Below are positions 1 through 8,870 of a stretch of 64,000 nucleotides of DNA, one piece after another (positions within the stretch are counted from its first letter, which is position 1; each line of letters opens with the position of its first letter). The notes under the pieces are model-generated. The model saw only the letters and a program-made list of their open reading frames with translations, was not told the origin of the DNA and did not search any database. Position numbers and translations under genes: made by a program. The stretch is taken from contig NZ_JACYXC010000002.1 of the NCBI RefSeq assembly GCF_016031615.1, positions 62,001 through 126,000 on the forward strand, given 5' to 3'. The DNA is from Streptomyces pactum. GTDB lineage: Bacteria; Actinomycetota; Actinomycetes; Streptomycetales; Streptomycetaceae.

Positions 1-43
1 GGCCTTCACGAAGCGGTCCGCCGCCTCCCCGGCCCCCGGCTGA
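1..43 (+). CDS. possible C-terminal tail of an upstream gene (partial)
   Basis: The first 43 bases hold an open frame (starting at base 2) that encodes a 13-residue tail and ends in TGA at 41-43. Most of the gene would lie left of the window. The fragment is too short to assign. It could equally be intergenic sequence upstream of the P450 gene. Confidence 0.2.
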   Translation, partial: AFTKRSAASPAPG

Positions 44-272
44 TCCTGCCGCCTCCCGGCCACCCCCCGCGGAACCGGCCCCCGGGGCCCGGACCACTCC
101 CCTGAAGCACCGCGCCGCGGCGGCCCCGGAGGTGGTCCGGGGCCGGCCGGCGGCACGCACGGCGGGGCCGGGCCTGCCCCCGACCTGTCCCGCCGGTCCG
201 GCGGGACCCGGCCGGCCCGGGACCCGGCGTACCCAGCGGCACCCGACAGAGTCCACAGGAAAGGACGACACG

Positions 273-1463
273 ATGACAGACCTGTCCGACCCGGAGCTGT
301 ACCGGACGGAGCGGCCCGAGGAGATCTGGGCGCGGCTGCGGGCCGCCGGCCCGCTCCACCGGAACGAACGGCCCGGCGGCAGCCCGTTCTGGGCGGTGAT
401 GTCACACCCGGTGGCGAGCCAGGTGCTCAAGAACTCCGCGGTCTTCACCTCGGAGCGGGGGATGCGGCTGGACCACAACCCCGCTGCCACCGCCGCGGCG
501 GCCGGCAAGATGCTGATCGTGACCGACCCGCCGCGGCACGGCAAGATCCGGCGGATCATCAACTCCGCTTTCACCCCGCGCATGGTCAAGCGGCTGGAGG
601 ACACCATGCGCACCATCGTGGTGGAGACCCTGGAGGAGGCCCTGGAGAAGGGCACCGGCGACTTCGTCGAAGCCGCCGCCCGGCTGCCGGTCTCGGTCAT
701 CTGCGACATGCTCGGCGTGCCCCGCCAGGACTGGGGGTTCATGCTGGAGAAGACCATGGCCGCCTTCGGCTCGGACGCCGAGAACGGCGCCGACCACGCG
801 ATGCGCGCGGCGACCGCCCACACCGACCTGCTGCTGTACTACGACGAGCTGGTCGAGCGGCGCCGCAAGGACCCCCAGGAGGACGTGGTCAGCGCCCTGG
901 TGCAGGGCGAGGTGGACGGGGTGCCGCTCACCGACGAGGAGATCTTCCTCAACTGCGACGGGCTGGTCTCCGGCGGCAACGAGACCACCCGCCACGCCAC
1001 CGTCGGCGGGCTGCTGGCCCTGATGGACAACCCGGACCAGTGGGACCGGCTCCGCGCCGACCCCGGGCTGCTGACGACCGCCGTGCAGGAGGTGCTGCGC
1101 TACACCACTCCGGCGATGCACGTGCTCCGGACCGCCACCGAGGACACCGAGCTGGCCGGTGAGCGGATCGCGGCGGGCGACCAGCTGGCGGTGTGGCTGC
1201 CGTCCGCCAACCGGGACGAGCAGGTGTTCACCGATCCGGAGGCGTTCGACGTGGGCCGCACCCCCAACCGGCACCTCACGTTCGCCACCGGCACGCACTT
1301 CTGCCTGGGCTCGGCACTGGCGATCACCGAACTCACCGTGATGTTCGAGGAACTGACCCGGCGGGTGGGATCGGCGGTGCCGGCGGGTGAGGTGCGGCGG
1401 ATGCGCTCCAACCTCATCTGGGGGTTCGAGTCGATGCCGGTCACCCTGGAGCGGCGCCGCTGA
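273..1463 (+). CDS. cytochrome P450
   Basis: A 396-residue soluble bacterial P450 that would hydroxylate or oxidise a small molecule using electrons from a ferredoxin. The I-helix reads GGNETTR at about residues 234-240. The ExxR motif is EVLR at 273-276. The haem loop FATGTHFCLG carries the Cys ligand at 344. The length is usual for CYP enzymes of this class. The ATG at 273 was chosen because it follows CACAGGAAAGGAC, a good ribosome site; the longer upstream frame is low-complexity. The Gly-Gly-Asn-Glu-Thr-Thr I-helix occurs in some actinobacterial P450s that act on steroid or carrier-bound substrates, but the substrate cannot be read from sequence. No ferredoxin gene is adjacent. Confidence 0.95.
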   Translation: MTDLSDPELYRTERPEEIWARLRAAGPLHRNERPGGSPFWAVMSHPVASQVLKNSAVFTSERGMRLDHNPAATAAAAGKMLIVTDPPRHGKIRRIINSAFTPRMVKRLEDTMRTIVVETLEEALEKGTGDFVEAAARLPVSVICDMLGVPRQDWGFMLEKTMAAFGSDAENGADHAMRAATAHTDLLLYYDELVERRRKDPQEDVVSALVQGEVDGVPLTDEEIFLNCDGLVSGGNETTRHATVGGLLALMDNPDQWDRLRADPGLLTTAVQEVLRYTTPAMHVLRTATEDTELAGERIAAGDQLAVWLPSANRDEQVFTDPEAFDVGRTPNRHLTFATGTHFCLGSALAITELTVMFEELTRRVGSAVPAGEVRRMRSNLIWGFESMPVTLERRR

Positions 1464-1606
1464 GAGCCGCCCGCCCGTCACCGCGGACCGGCCCGGGGCG
1501 CGAAGGTCCCGGCCGGTGCGCGGACCCGCCCCGCCGGGGTACTGGCGCGGTCCGCGTCGCGGGGTGCCCGGGGCCGCGGGGCGGGGCGCCGGCGGCCGCC
1601 GGGCGG

Positions 1607-1682
1607 TGTGCGCCGGGCGGCGGGCCGGGCGGTGTCCCGGCGCGTGCCCGGCGGTGTCCCGGTGTGTGCCGGGCGGCGGGCC
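1607..1682. repeat. imperfect 55-bp tandem duplication
   Basis: The word GTGTGYGCCGGGCGGCGGGCC occurs at 1607-1627 and, with one change, at 1662-1682. GGCGGTGTCCCGG-type words lie in between. It sits between the P450 gene and the convergent small gene. No hairpin with a T-tract was found. Confidence 0.5.
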
Positions 1683-1698
1683 CGGCACGCCGGCGCGG

Positions 1699-2061
1699 CT
1701 ACCGCCGGCCGCGCGCCCCGGGCACCCGGATCGGCCGCGAACCGGGGCCGCCGACGTGCGAGAAGGGCTGGGTGCGCCAGTCCAGGCTCTCCGGCAGGGT
1801 CAGCAGCAGCGCCGCGTCCTGCTCCTGCGCGCCGGCCAGGTCGTCGGCGGGGGCCGCCTCGGCGGCCGGACGCCCGGTGCCGGGGCAGACCGTGAGCCCG
1901 AACGGGTTCCACGGGGAGGGGCACAGCGCGTGCTCGGGCAGGGTGTCCTCGTCCGCCAGCAGGGCGATCGGCCGGGCGCAGTCCGGGCAGGTGACCCGGA
2001 ACATCTCGTAGGTCTCGTCGATATCGTTGCCGCCTGCGTCGAGGCGCTCAAGATCGGGCAT
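1699..2061 (-). CDS. conserved hypothetical protein with a CPDC motif
   Basis: A predicted 120-residue soluble protein of unknown function. A CxxC pair (CPDC) follows an acidic DETYEMF stretch, then comes a second Cys-containing segment (ALCPSPWNPFG, TVCPGTG). This could be a small zinc-binding fold, but I do not recognise a named family. The start at 2061 follows GGGGGAG six bases upstream. The frame is open back to a GTG at 2145, but the added codons (ATT ACT GAT) lack the local GC third-position bias. The gene is divergent from the AsnC regulator at 2279, so a shared promoter region lies between them. Confidence 0.6.
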   Translation of the reverse strand: MPDLERLDAGGNDIDETYEMFRVTCPDCARPIALLADEDTLPEHALCPSPWNPFGLTVCPGTGRPAAEAAPADDLAGAQEQDAALLLTLPESLDWRTQPFSHVGGPGSRPIRVPGARGRR

Positions 2062-2278
2062 GTCCTTCTCCCCCTCGGGTGGGCCGGGAGGCGCTGCGGC
2101 CTCGACCACAGCAAGCATTTCCCGGGACAGGGGATCAGTAATCACGGCGCTCCGCGGGACACTGACGAGTACATGTGGCGTTGGTCACATGCCCCGTGCA
2201 GATGCGGCGGGCGGCCGCGCCCGGCCCGCGACCCTCCGGCTGGGCCCCGCCCCCTCCGACCCCATAAGGTGATCCGCT

Positions 2279-2719
2279 GTGGAGGAGCTGGACAGACAGA
2301 TCGTGGAACTGCTCGTCAAGGACGGGCGGATGAGCTACACCGACCTGGGCAAGGCCACCGGCCTGTCCACCTCGGCGGTGCACCAGCGCGTCCGCCGCCT
2401 GGAACAGCGGGGGGTCATCCGCGGCTACGCCGCCGTGGTGGACCCGGAGGCCGTGGGTCTGCCGCTCACCGCCTTCATCTCGGTCAAGCCCTTCGACCCC
2501 AGCGCGCCGGACGACATCGCCGACCGGCTCGCCGGCGTCCCGGAGATCGAGGCGTGCCACAGCGTCGCCGGGGACGAGAACTACATCCTCAAGGTGCGGG
2601 TCGCCACGCCGCTGGAGCTGGAGCACCTGCTCACCCGCATCCGCTCGCTGGCCGGCGTCTCCACCCGTACCACGGTGGTGCTCTCCACCCCGTACGAGGC
2701 CCGGCCGCCCCGCGTGTGA
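2279..2719 (+). CDS. Lrp/AsnC family transcriptional regulator
   Basis: A 146-residue regulator. The AsnC-type winged helix-turn-helix (about residues 3-50, with SYTDLGKATGLSTSAVHQRV as the HTH core) is followed by a RAM/AsnC ligand domain. Family members form octamers or dimers and sense amino acids or related metabolites. The start is GTG at 2279, with AAGGTGA seven bases upstream. The amidohydrolase gene begins 22 bases after its stop, so the two are probably co-transcribed, and the regulator may control that enzyme. The ligand is unknown. Confidence 0.92.
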   Translation: MEELDRQIVELLVKDGRMSYTDLGKATGLSTSAVHQRVRRLEQRGVIRGYAAVVDPEAVGLPLTAFISVKPFDPSAPDDIADRLAGVPEIEACHSVAGDENYILKVRVATPLELEHLLTRIRSLAGVSTRTTVVLSTPYEARPPRV

Positions 2720-2741
2720 GGCCGCGGTCCACACTGGGACC

Positions 2742-4409
2742 ATGACCGATCCGACAACCTCCCGCGGCCCGGCCGGCGACGCCCACCGGGACCCGGGCGA
2801 GGACGACAGCCGCCGGACCGTACTGCTGCGCGGCGGCGAGGTGCACAGCCCCGCGGACCCCTTCGCCACCGCCATGGTGGTCGAGCACGGCACCATCGCG
2901 TGGGTGGGCTCGGAAGGCGCCGCGGACGGCTTCGCCGACGGCGTGGACGAGGTGGTGCACCTGGACGGGGCGCTGGTCACGCCCGCGTTCACCGACGCCC
3001 ACGTGCACACCACCTCCACCGGGCTGGCCCTCACCGGCCTGGACCTCGGCGGCGCCCGCGACCTCGCCGCGGCGCTGGAGCTGATCAGCGCCCACGCCGC
3101 CGCCCGCCCCGCCGACCCGGTGCTGCTGGGGCACGGCTGGGACGCCACCCGCTGGCCCGAGCGGCGCCCCCCGACCCGCGCCGAACTGGACCGGGCCACC
3201 GGCGGCCGGCCCCTCTACCTCTCCCGGGTGGACGTCCACTCCGCGGTGGCCAGCACCGCGCTGCTGGACCTGGTGCCCGGCATCCTGGACCGGCCCGGCT
3301 TCCACCCCGACGGGCCGCTGACCACCGCCGCCCACCACGCGGTGCGCGCCGTGGCCTTCGCCGCCGTCAGCCCCGCCCAGCGCGCCGAGGCGCAGCGTGC
3401 CGCGCTGACCCGGGCCGCCGAACTGGGCATCGGCACCATCCACGAGTGCGGCGGCCCGGAGATCTCCAGCGAGGAGGACTTCACCGGGCTGCTGGAGCTG
3501 GCGTCCCGGACCCCCGGCCCCCGGGTGGTCGGCTACTGGGCGGAGGCGGTCACCGGCGCCGCCGACCTGGCCAGGGTCCGCGAGCTGGGCGCGGTCGGCG
3601 CCGCCGGCGACCTGTTCGTGGACGGGGCGCTCGGCTCGCACACCGCCTGCCTGCACGAGCCGTACGCCGACGCCGCCCACACCGGCACCGCCTACCTGGA
3701 CGCCGACGCGGTGGCCGCGCACGTCACGGCGTGCACCGAGGCCGGCCTGCAGGCCGGCTTCCACGCCATCGGCGACGCCGCGGTGGACGCGGTGGTCCGC
3801 GGGGTGCGGGAGGCCTCCGAACGGCTGGGCCTGGCCCGCGTCCGCGCCGCCCGGCACCGGGTGGAGCACGCCGAGATGCTCACCCCCGAGACCGTGGCCG
3901 CCTTCGCCGAACTCGGGCTCACCGCCTCCGTCCAGCCCGCCTTCGACGCGGCCTGGGGCGGCGAGGACGGCATGTACGCCGAGCGGCTGGGCCGGGACCG
4001 GGCCCGCACCCTCAACCCGTACGCGGCGATGCTGCGCGCCGGGGTGCCGCTCGCCCTGGGCTCCGACAGCCCGGTCACCCCGCTCGACCCGTGGGGCACC
4101 GTGCGGGCGGCGGCGTTCCACCGCACCCCGGAGCACCGCATCTCGGTCCGGGCCGCGTTCACCGCCCACACCCGCGGCGGCTGGCGGGCCGTGGGCCGGG
4201 ACGACGCGGGGGTCCTGGTGCCCGGCGCGCCGGCCGACTACGCGGTCTGGCAGGCCGGGGACCTGGTGGTCCAGGTCCCCGACACCCGGGTCGCCAACTG
4301 GTCCACCGACCCGAGGTCGGGCACCCCGGGGCTGCCCGACCTGACCCCGGGCACCCCGCTCCCGGTGTGCCTGCGCACGGTGGTGGGCGGCCGCACCGTC
4401 TTCGGGTGA
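2742..4409 (+). CDS. amidohydrolase family protein (YtcJ-like)
   Basis: A 555-residue metal-dependent hydrolase of the amidohydrolase-3 (YtcJ/NfdA-like) group. Metal-ligand motifs are visible in order: TDAHVHT with His87 and His89, GFHAIGDAA with His341, HRVEHAE with His372 and His376, and ALGSDSP with Asp442. The C-terminal beta-sandwich closes with the RTVVGGRTVFG signature seen in this family. The enzyme is cytoplasmic and would cleave an amide or formamide bond; the substrate is unknown. The ATG has no clear ribosome site. A CACACT -10-like word lies about 8 bases upstream, so a leaderless transcript is possible besides read-through from the AsnC gene. Confidence 0.9.
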   Translation: MTDPTTSRGPAGDAHRDPGEDDSRRTVLLRGGEVHSPADPFATAMVVEHGTIAWVGSEGAADGFADGVDEVVHLDGALVTPAFTDAHVHTTSTGLALTGLDLGGARDLAAALELISAHAAARPADPVLLGHGWDATRWPERRPPTRAELDRATGGRPLYLSRVDVHSAVASTALLDLVPGILDRPGFHPDGPLTTAAHHAVRAVAFAAVSPAQRAEAQRAALTRAAELGIGTIHECGGPEISSEEDFTGLLELASRTPGPRVVGYWAEAVTGAADLARVRELGAVGAAGDLFVDGALGSHTACLHEPYADAAHTGTAYLDADAVAAHVTACTEAGLQAGFHAIGDAAVDAVVRGVREASERLGLARVRAARHRVEHAEMLTPETVAAFAELGLTASVQPAFDAAWGGEDGMYAERLGRDRARTLNPYAAMLRAGVPLALGSDSPVTPLDPWGTVRAAAFHRTPEHRISVRAAFTAHTRGGWRAVGRDDAGVLVPGAPADYAVWQAGDLVVQVPDTRVANWSTDPRSGTPGLPDLTPGTPLPVCLRTVVGGRTVFG

Positions 4410-4430
4410 CCGCACCGTCCTCGGGTGAGC

Positions 4431-4466
4431 GCACCGCCCGGGGCCCCCACCGGCCCCGGGCGGTGC
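4431..4466 (+). terminator. terminator hairpin after the amidohydrolase gene
   Basis: Perfect 15-bp arms at 4431-4445 and 4452-4466 flank a 6-base loop and are followed by CGTTTCC. This is a typical high-GC actinomycete terminator, 21 bases past the stop codon. Confidence 0.75.
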
Positions 4467-4498
4467 CGTTTCCCGGGGCGATCCCGGCCTGCCTCGGG

Positions 4499-4539
4499 CC
4501 GTACGACGTCACCGCCCGGGCGGCGGTGACGTCGTACGG
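4499..4539. repeat. perfect 18-bp inverted repeat
   Basis: Arms at 4499-4516 and 4522-4539 are exact reverse complements around a 5-base loop. The core is TACGACGTCACCGCC. It lies 32 bases after the terminator and has no T-tract. It may be a second terminator or a regulatory palindrome. Confidence 0.6.
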
Positions 4540-4868
4540 GGCTGGGGCTGCGCGTAGGGGAGGCGCGGGGCACCGCCCCCGGGCCGGGGCCGCCAGGGGC
4601 TTCCCGGGGGCCGTCCGGGGTGTCCGGGGCCGTCCGGCCGCTGACCGCCGGGCGCGTCCGGCGCGGGTGGTCACCAGGACCGTCTCGGGGCCGGCGGGGC
4701 CGTGACGGTCCTGGCGGCCCCCGCCGCCCGTGCCCGGGCGGACCGTGCGCCGATCGGGTGAGCCCGGCCGGCCGCGTACGCCGAACGATGTGCGCCGCGC
4801 CGCCCGCGTGGTGCGGACACCGTCCGTACTGACCTGCTCGTTCAGGACAACGACGCAGGTCGCGCCGG

Positions 4869-5000
4869 TGTTGACAGAAAGCGGGCGGCGGCCGGTAGGT
4901 TCGGCCGGGTCCACCGAAGAGACGTCCGGCCGGGCAGTCTCCACACAGTCGTCGAACGCCGCTGGGCCAACGTCGGTGGCGTACCGCCGCGTACGCCACC
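4869..5000 (+). ncRNA. candidate small RNA with its own promoter and hairpin end
   Basis: TTGACA at 4871-4876 and TAGGTT about 19 bases further on form a consensus-like promoter inside a 1.5-kb gene-free stretch. A hairpin with exact 10-bp arms (4975-4984 and 4991-5000, 6-base loop) closes the following 75 bases. No convincing reading frame is present between them. A short structured transcript is the simplest reading. The spacing is slightly long and no T-tract follows the hairpin, so this is a suggestion only. Confidence 0.35.
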
Positions 5001-5928
5001 GCTGAGAGCCAGGTCCAGCGCATTGGGGGCGAGGGAGTGACCGCCGGGCCGACGGGTGGGACCCGGGTCGGGCCCGGACGCTCAGTAGACAACGGCTCTC
5101 GGCAGACCCGCAGCCAGCGGGTGCCAGGTCGGCCCGAAGGGCGCCGGGCCCCGATCCGCAGTCGTGCCTCGGCCGGCGGACCGCCCCGTCCTGCGGGCGT
5201 GCGCCGGCTTCTGTCCCGCGCGGTCCCCGGGGACGTGCCGAACGTTGCCGTGCCTCCTGGTGTGGTCGTCCGTCGACCGGAGGCGTGCCGCCGACCGGCG
5301 GTGACGGGCCGACCCATGTGGGGCCGGGCGCCGCGTCGTTCCACCGGGGCGCCGCATCCTGACCGCCGGCCGCGAGGGCCCTCGGCCACCCCGGTGGTGG
5401 TCCGGAGTCCTCGGTGTCGCGTGCCCCGGCCTCCCGGCCGTACCGGCGGGCCGGAGGCCGTTTCAGGGAGGGCGGTCGCCCTCCGGCCCCCGCGGCCCGG
5501 TCCCCGCCCTCCGGCCCCCCAGACCTCGGGTTCCCGCCCTCCGGCCTCAGACCGCGGGTCCGCGCCCTCCGGCCCGCCACGACGGCGCCCCCGCCGGGCG
5601 GTACCGGCGACCGGGGGCCCGAGGCGGACCGGGCCCGGCGGCGGACCGGGGCCCGCGGGGGAGGCCGGGAGCCTCGGGGCGCGGTCGGTGAGTGGCTTCG
5701 TGGCGGGTGGGTGCCGCGTGTCCGGCGTGCCCGGTGGGCCGGTGTCTTCGCGTCGGGGCCCCGGGCCCGGGCCGTCGGGGGCCCATACCGGCGCCTTCGG
5801 CCGGCTGGGCCGCGCCGGCGCGGGCGGGGACGGCTCCGGTCCCGTCGCAACGCCCCTCGGGGGCCACATTCCACGGCGCGCGCTGTACCGTCAGGGCACC
5901 ACTCATGACCTGCAGGAAGGCCCTGACC
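5001..5928. other. gene-free stretch before lnt with four short direct repeats
   Basis: No open frame here has convincing codon bias. The 12-mer CGCCCTCCGGCC occurs four times, starting at 5477, 5505, 5535 and 5563, with spacings of 28, 30 and 28 bases. Each copy is followed by a C/G-rich spacer. The function is unknown. Confidence 0.5.
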
Positions 5929-7836
5929 GTGCCATCAGGACCCGAGACCACCGCCGAGGCCGCCGCCGGCGGCCCGGCAGCCGACCGGCCGACGGAGCCG
6001 CGCACCGCCGAGGCCGCCGCCGGCGGCCCGGCAGCCGACCGGCCGACGGAGCCGCGCACCGCCGCGGCACCGCCGGCCGGCGGCGCCCCGGAGGCCGCCG
6101 GGCGGTCCGGCGACCCCGCCCCCGCCCCCCGCCGCCCCCCCGGCCCGGACGCTTCCCGCGACGGCCGGGCGGACACGGACCCGGCGCCAGGCGCCGCCGG
6201 CTCCGGCGCGGCCGGCGCGGTGGCGGCCGCCCCGTCCGTGCCGGCCGGGGAACGTCCCGGCCGGCGGGCGCGACTGGCCGGGTTCGCGCGCCGCGAGTGG
6301 CGGCGCAGCGCGCTCGCCGCCGCCGGCGGCATCGCCCTCGGGCTCGCCTTCCCGCCGTACGGGGTGTGGCCGCTGTCGCCGGCGGCGGTCGCCGCGCTCA
6401 GCCTGCTGACCCGCGGCCGGACCGCGCGCCAGGGCGCCTGGACCGGCCTGGTGTTCGGCGTCCCGTTCTTCCTGGTGCTGCTGAAGTGGCTCCATGTGAT
6501 CGGCTGGGACGCGGTGGTCGGGCTCTCGGTGATCGAGGCGCTGTTCCTGGTCCCGATGGGGGCCGGGCTGGCCCTGACCTCCCGGTTGCCCGCCTGGCCG
6601 CTGTGGGCGGCCTGCCTGTGGGTGGCCCAGGAGTGTGCCCGCGACCGCATCCCGTTCGGCGGCTTCCCCTGGGGACGGCTGGCCTTCGCCAACACCGGCT
6701 CCCCGTACACCCCGCTGGCCTCGCTCGGCGGCGCGCCGGCGGTCACCTTCGCGGTGGCGCTCACCGGGGCACTGCTCGCCGCCCTCGTCCTGGCCCTGTG
6801 GCGGGCCCGGGCGGCGGCCGGCCCGGCCGCGCGGCGGCGCGCCCTGCTGACCGCCGCCGTCCCGCTCGCCGCGGCCACCGCCGCCACGGCGGCCGGGTTC
6901 GCCGTACCGGTGCCCACCGGCGCCGACGACACCGTCCGGATCGCCGTGGTGCAGGGCAATGTGCAGCAGCCCGGCATGGACTTCCTGGGCCGCCCGATGA
7001 AGATCCTCAACAACCACGTCGAGGCGACGCTGCGGCTGGCGAAGGACGTCGAGGCCGGCCGCGAGCCCCGCCCCGACCTGGTCATCTGGCCGGAGAACGC
7101 CTCCGACCTGGACCCGTACAAGCACCGTGAGGCGTACGAGCGGATCGACCGTGCGGTCAAGGCGGTCGGGGTCCCGGTGCTGGTCGGCGCGCTGGTGGAC
7201 CACGTCAAGCCCGGCTACGTGGAGAACCAGGGCATCGTGTGGGACCCCCGCACCGGGCCCGGCGCCTCCTACACCAAGCAGCACCCGGTGCCGTTCGGCG
7301 AGTACGTGCCCTTCCGCGAGCAGCTGAGCAAGGTCATCACCCGGCTGAACCGGGTGCCGCGGGACTTCTACCCCGGGGACCACACCGGCGTGCTCCAGGT
7401 CGGCCCGGCGCGGCTGGGGGACGTGATCTGCTTCGAGGTGGCGTACGACGAGATCGTCCGGGACACCGTGAACGCCGGGGCGCGGGCCCTGGTCGTCCAG
7501 ACCAACAACGCCACCTACGGGCGCACCGGGCAGCCCGAACAGCAGCTGGTGATGTCCAAACTGCGGGCCGTGGAGCACGGCCGGGCGGTGATCACCGCGG
7601 CGCCCAGCGGCATCAGCGCGATCGTCGGCCCGGACGGCACGGTGCGGCAGCGGACCGACGAATTCACCCAGGACGTCCTCACCGCGACCATTCCGCTGCG
7701 GGACGACATCACGGTCGCGGACCGAGCGGGTGCGGCGCCCGAGTGGGTGCTCGCTATGGTGGGCGTTCTGTCCTGCGCGGCCGCGATCGTGATCGGCCGT
7801 CGGGGACGAACGGACGAGAAGGGGCAGCATCCGTGA
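5929..7836 (+). CDS. lnt: apolipoprotein N-acyltransferase
   Basis: Transfers a fatty acyl chain to the N-terminal Cys of lipoproteins in the membrane. From GTG 5929 the protein has 635 residues. It starts with an Ala/Pro-rich tail of about 115 residues, then a multi-span membrane region (about 120-320), then a nitrilase-fold domain. The nitrilase catalytic residues are visible as Glu389 in WPENASD, Lys450 in TKQHPVPFGEY and Cys501 in DVICFEVAYDE. GTG 5929 was chosen for AGGAAGG eight bases upstream; an ATG at 5905 is the alternative. The tail contains an exact 18-residue tandem duplication. The stop overlaps the ppm1 start by four bases, so the two are translationally coupled, as in the fused mycobacterial Lnt-Ppm1. 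Confidence 0.93.
   Translation: MPSGPETTAEAAAGGPAADRPTEPRTAEAAAGGPAADRPTEPRTAAAPPAGGAPEAAGRSGDPAPAPRRPPGPDASRDGRADTDPAPGAAGSGAAGAVAAAPSVPAGERPGRRARLAGFARREWRRSALAAAGGIALGLAFPPYGVWPLSPAAVAALSLLTRGRTARQGAWTGLVFGVPFFLVLLKWLHVIGWDAVVGLSVIEALFLVPMGAGLALTSRLPAWPLWAACLWVAQECARDRIPFGGFPWGRLAFANTGSPYTPLASLGGAPAVTFAVALTGALLAALVLALWRARAAAGPAARRRALLTAAVPLAAATAATAAGFAVPVPTGADDTVRIAVVQGNVQQPGMDFLGRPMKILNNHVEATLRLAKDVEAGREPRPDLVIWPENASDLDPYKHREAYERIDRAVKAVGVPVLVGALVDHVKPGYVENQGIVWDPRTGPGASYTKQHPVPFGEYVPFREQLSKVITRLNRVPRDFYPGDHTGVLQVGPARLGDVICFEVAYDEIVRDTVNAGARALVVQTNNATYGRTGQPEQQLVMSKLRAVEHGRAVITAAPSGISAIVGPDGTVRQRTDEFTQDVLTATIPLRDDITVADRAGAAPEWVLAMVGVLSCAAAIVIGRRGRTDEKGQHP
5950..6057 (+). repeat. 54-bp perfect tandem duplication inside lnt
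   Basis: Two adjacent identical 54-base units (5950-6003 and 6004-6057) encode TAEAAAGGPAADRPTEPR twice in the cytosolic N-terminal tail. The period is a multiple of three, so the frame is kept. Exact identity suggests a recent slippage event or an assembly artefact. Confidence 0.9.
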
Positions 7837-8783
7837 GCGACGCACGCGAGGCCGACGGGCCGCGCCGCAGCACGAACCGTGACGACCACCCGGAGCACCG
7901 GGGCCGCGAGGGGGGCGCCGACCGCGAGGACGGCACCAGCCGCGCGGACCGGCCGGCCGCGGAGAGCGGCCAGGACGGTGCGCGCGAGCGCTCCGCCGGT
8001 GGCGGCACGGACCGGGACACCGTCCGGCCGCGGAAGGCGTACGGACCGCTCGGCACCATCCTGGTGATCATCCCGACCTACAACGAGGCCGAGAACATCG
8101 AGCCGATCGTGTCCCGGGTGCGGGCGGCCGTGCCCGAGGCGCACGTCCTGGTCGCCGACGACAACAGCCCGGACGGCACCGGGAAGATCGCCGACGAGCT
8201 GGCCGCGCACGACGACCATGTGCGGGTGCTCCACCGCAAGGGCAAGGAGGGGCTCGGCGCCGCCTACCTCGCCGGCTTCCAGTGGGGCATCGAACGCGGC
8301 TACGGGGTGCTGGTGGAGATGGACGCCGACGGCTCCCACCAGCCGGAGGAGCTGCCGCGGCTGCTCACCGCGCTCAAGGGCGCCGATCTGGTCCTCGGCT
8401 CGCGCTGGGTGCCCGGCGGCCGGGTGGTGAACTGGCCGAAGACCCGGGAGTTCATCTCCCGCGGCGGCAGCACGTACTCGCGGCTGCTGCTGGACCTGCC
8501 GCTGCGGGACATCACCGGCGGCTACCGCGCCTTCCGCCGGGAGACCCTGGAGGGGCTCGGCATGGAGGCGGTGGCCTCCCAGGGCTACTGCTTCCAGGTC
8601 GACCTCGCCTGGCGCGCGGTGAAGGCCGGCTTCCACGTCGTGGAGGTGCCGATCACCTTCGTGGAGCGGGTGCGCGGGGACAGCAAGATGAGCCGCGACA
8701 TCCTCGCCGAGGCGCTGTGGCGGGTCACCTCCTGGGGCGTGGGCTCCCGGGTCAACCGGGTGCTGGGCCGCAAGCCGGAGTAG
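7833..8783 (+). CDS. ppm1: polyprenol monophosphomannose synthase
   Basis: A GT2-family glycosyltransferase that makes polyprenyl-phosphate-mannose from GDP-mannose, the donor for protein O-mannosylation. The 316-residue protein has a charged disordered N-terminus of about 70 residues. The GT-A fold then begins at LVIIPTYNEAENIEPIV. Signature pieces include VADDNSPDGT, the metal-binding EMDADGSHQPEE, and a C-terminal ITFVERVRGDSKMS. The GTG start overlaps the lnt stop (GTGA), with AAGGGG upstream. Lnt and Ppm1 are known to interact in actinobacteria, and the overlap fits equal expression. Confidence 0.95.
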   Translation: MSDAREADGPRRSTNRDDHPEHRGREGGADREDGTSRADRPAAESGQDGARERSAGGGTDRDTVRPRKAYGPLGTILVIIPTYNEAENIEPIVSRVRAAVPEAHVLVADDNSPDGTGKIADELAAHDDHVRVLHRKGKEGLGAAYLAGFQWGIERGYGVLVEMDADGSHQPEELPRLLTALKGADLVLGSRWVPGGRVVNWPKTREFISRGGSTYSRLLLDLPLRDITGGYRAFRRETLEGLGMEAVASQGYCFQVDLAWRAVKAGFHVVEVPITFVERVRGDSKMSRDILAEALWRVTSWGVGSRVNRVLGRKPE

Positions 8784-8870
8784 CCCGCGACCGGGGTGCC
8801 ACGGGCCCGGGGCGGGAGCGGGGCACGGGCCCGGGGGCCCGTTCCGCCGCGCTTGCGGGACACTTGATCC

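Noticed and set aside
4159..5874. Long minus-strand frames across the amidohydrolase end and the lnt leader
   Set aside because: They cross a terminator and a palindrome and show no family signature; frequent long frames are expected at this GC content.
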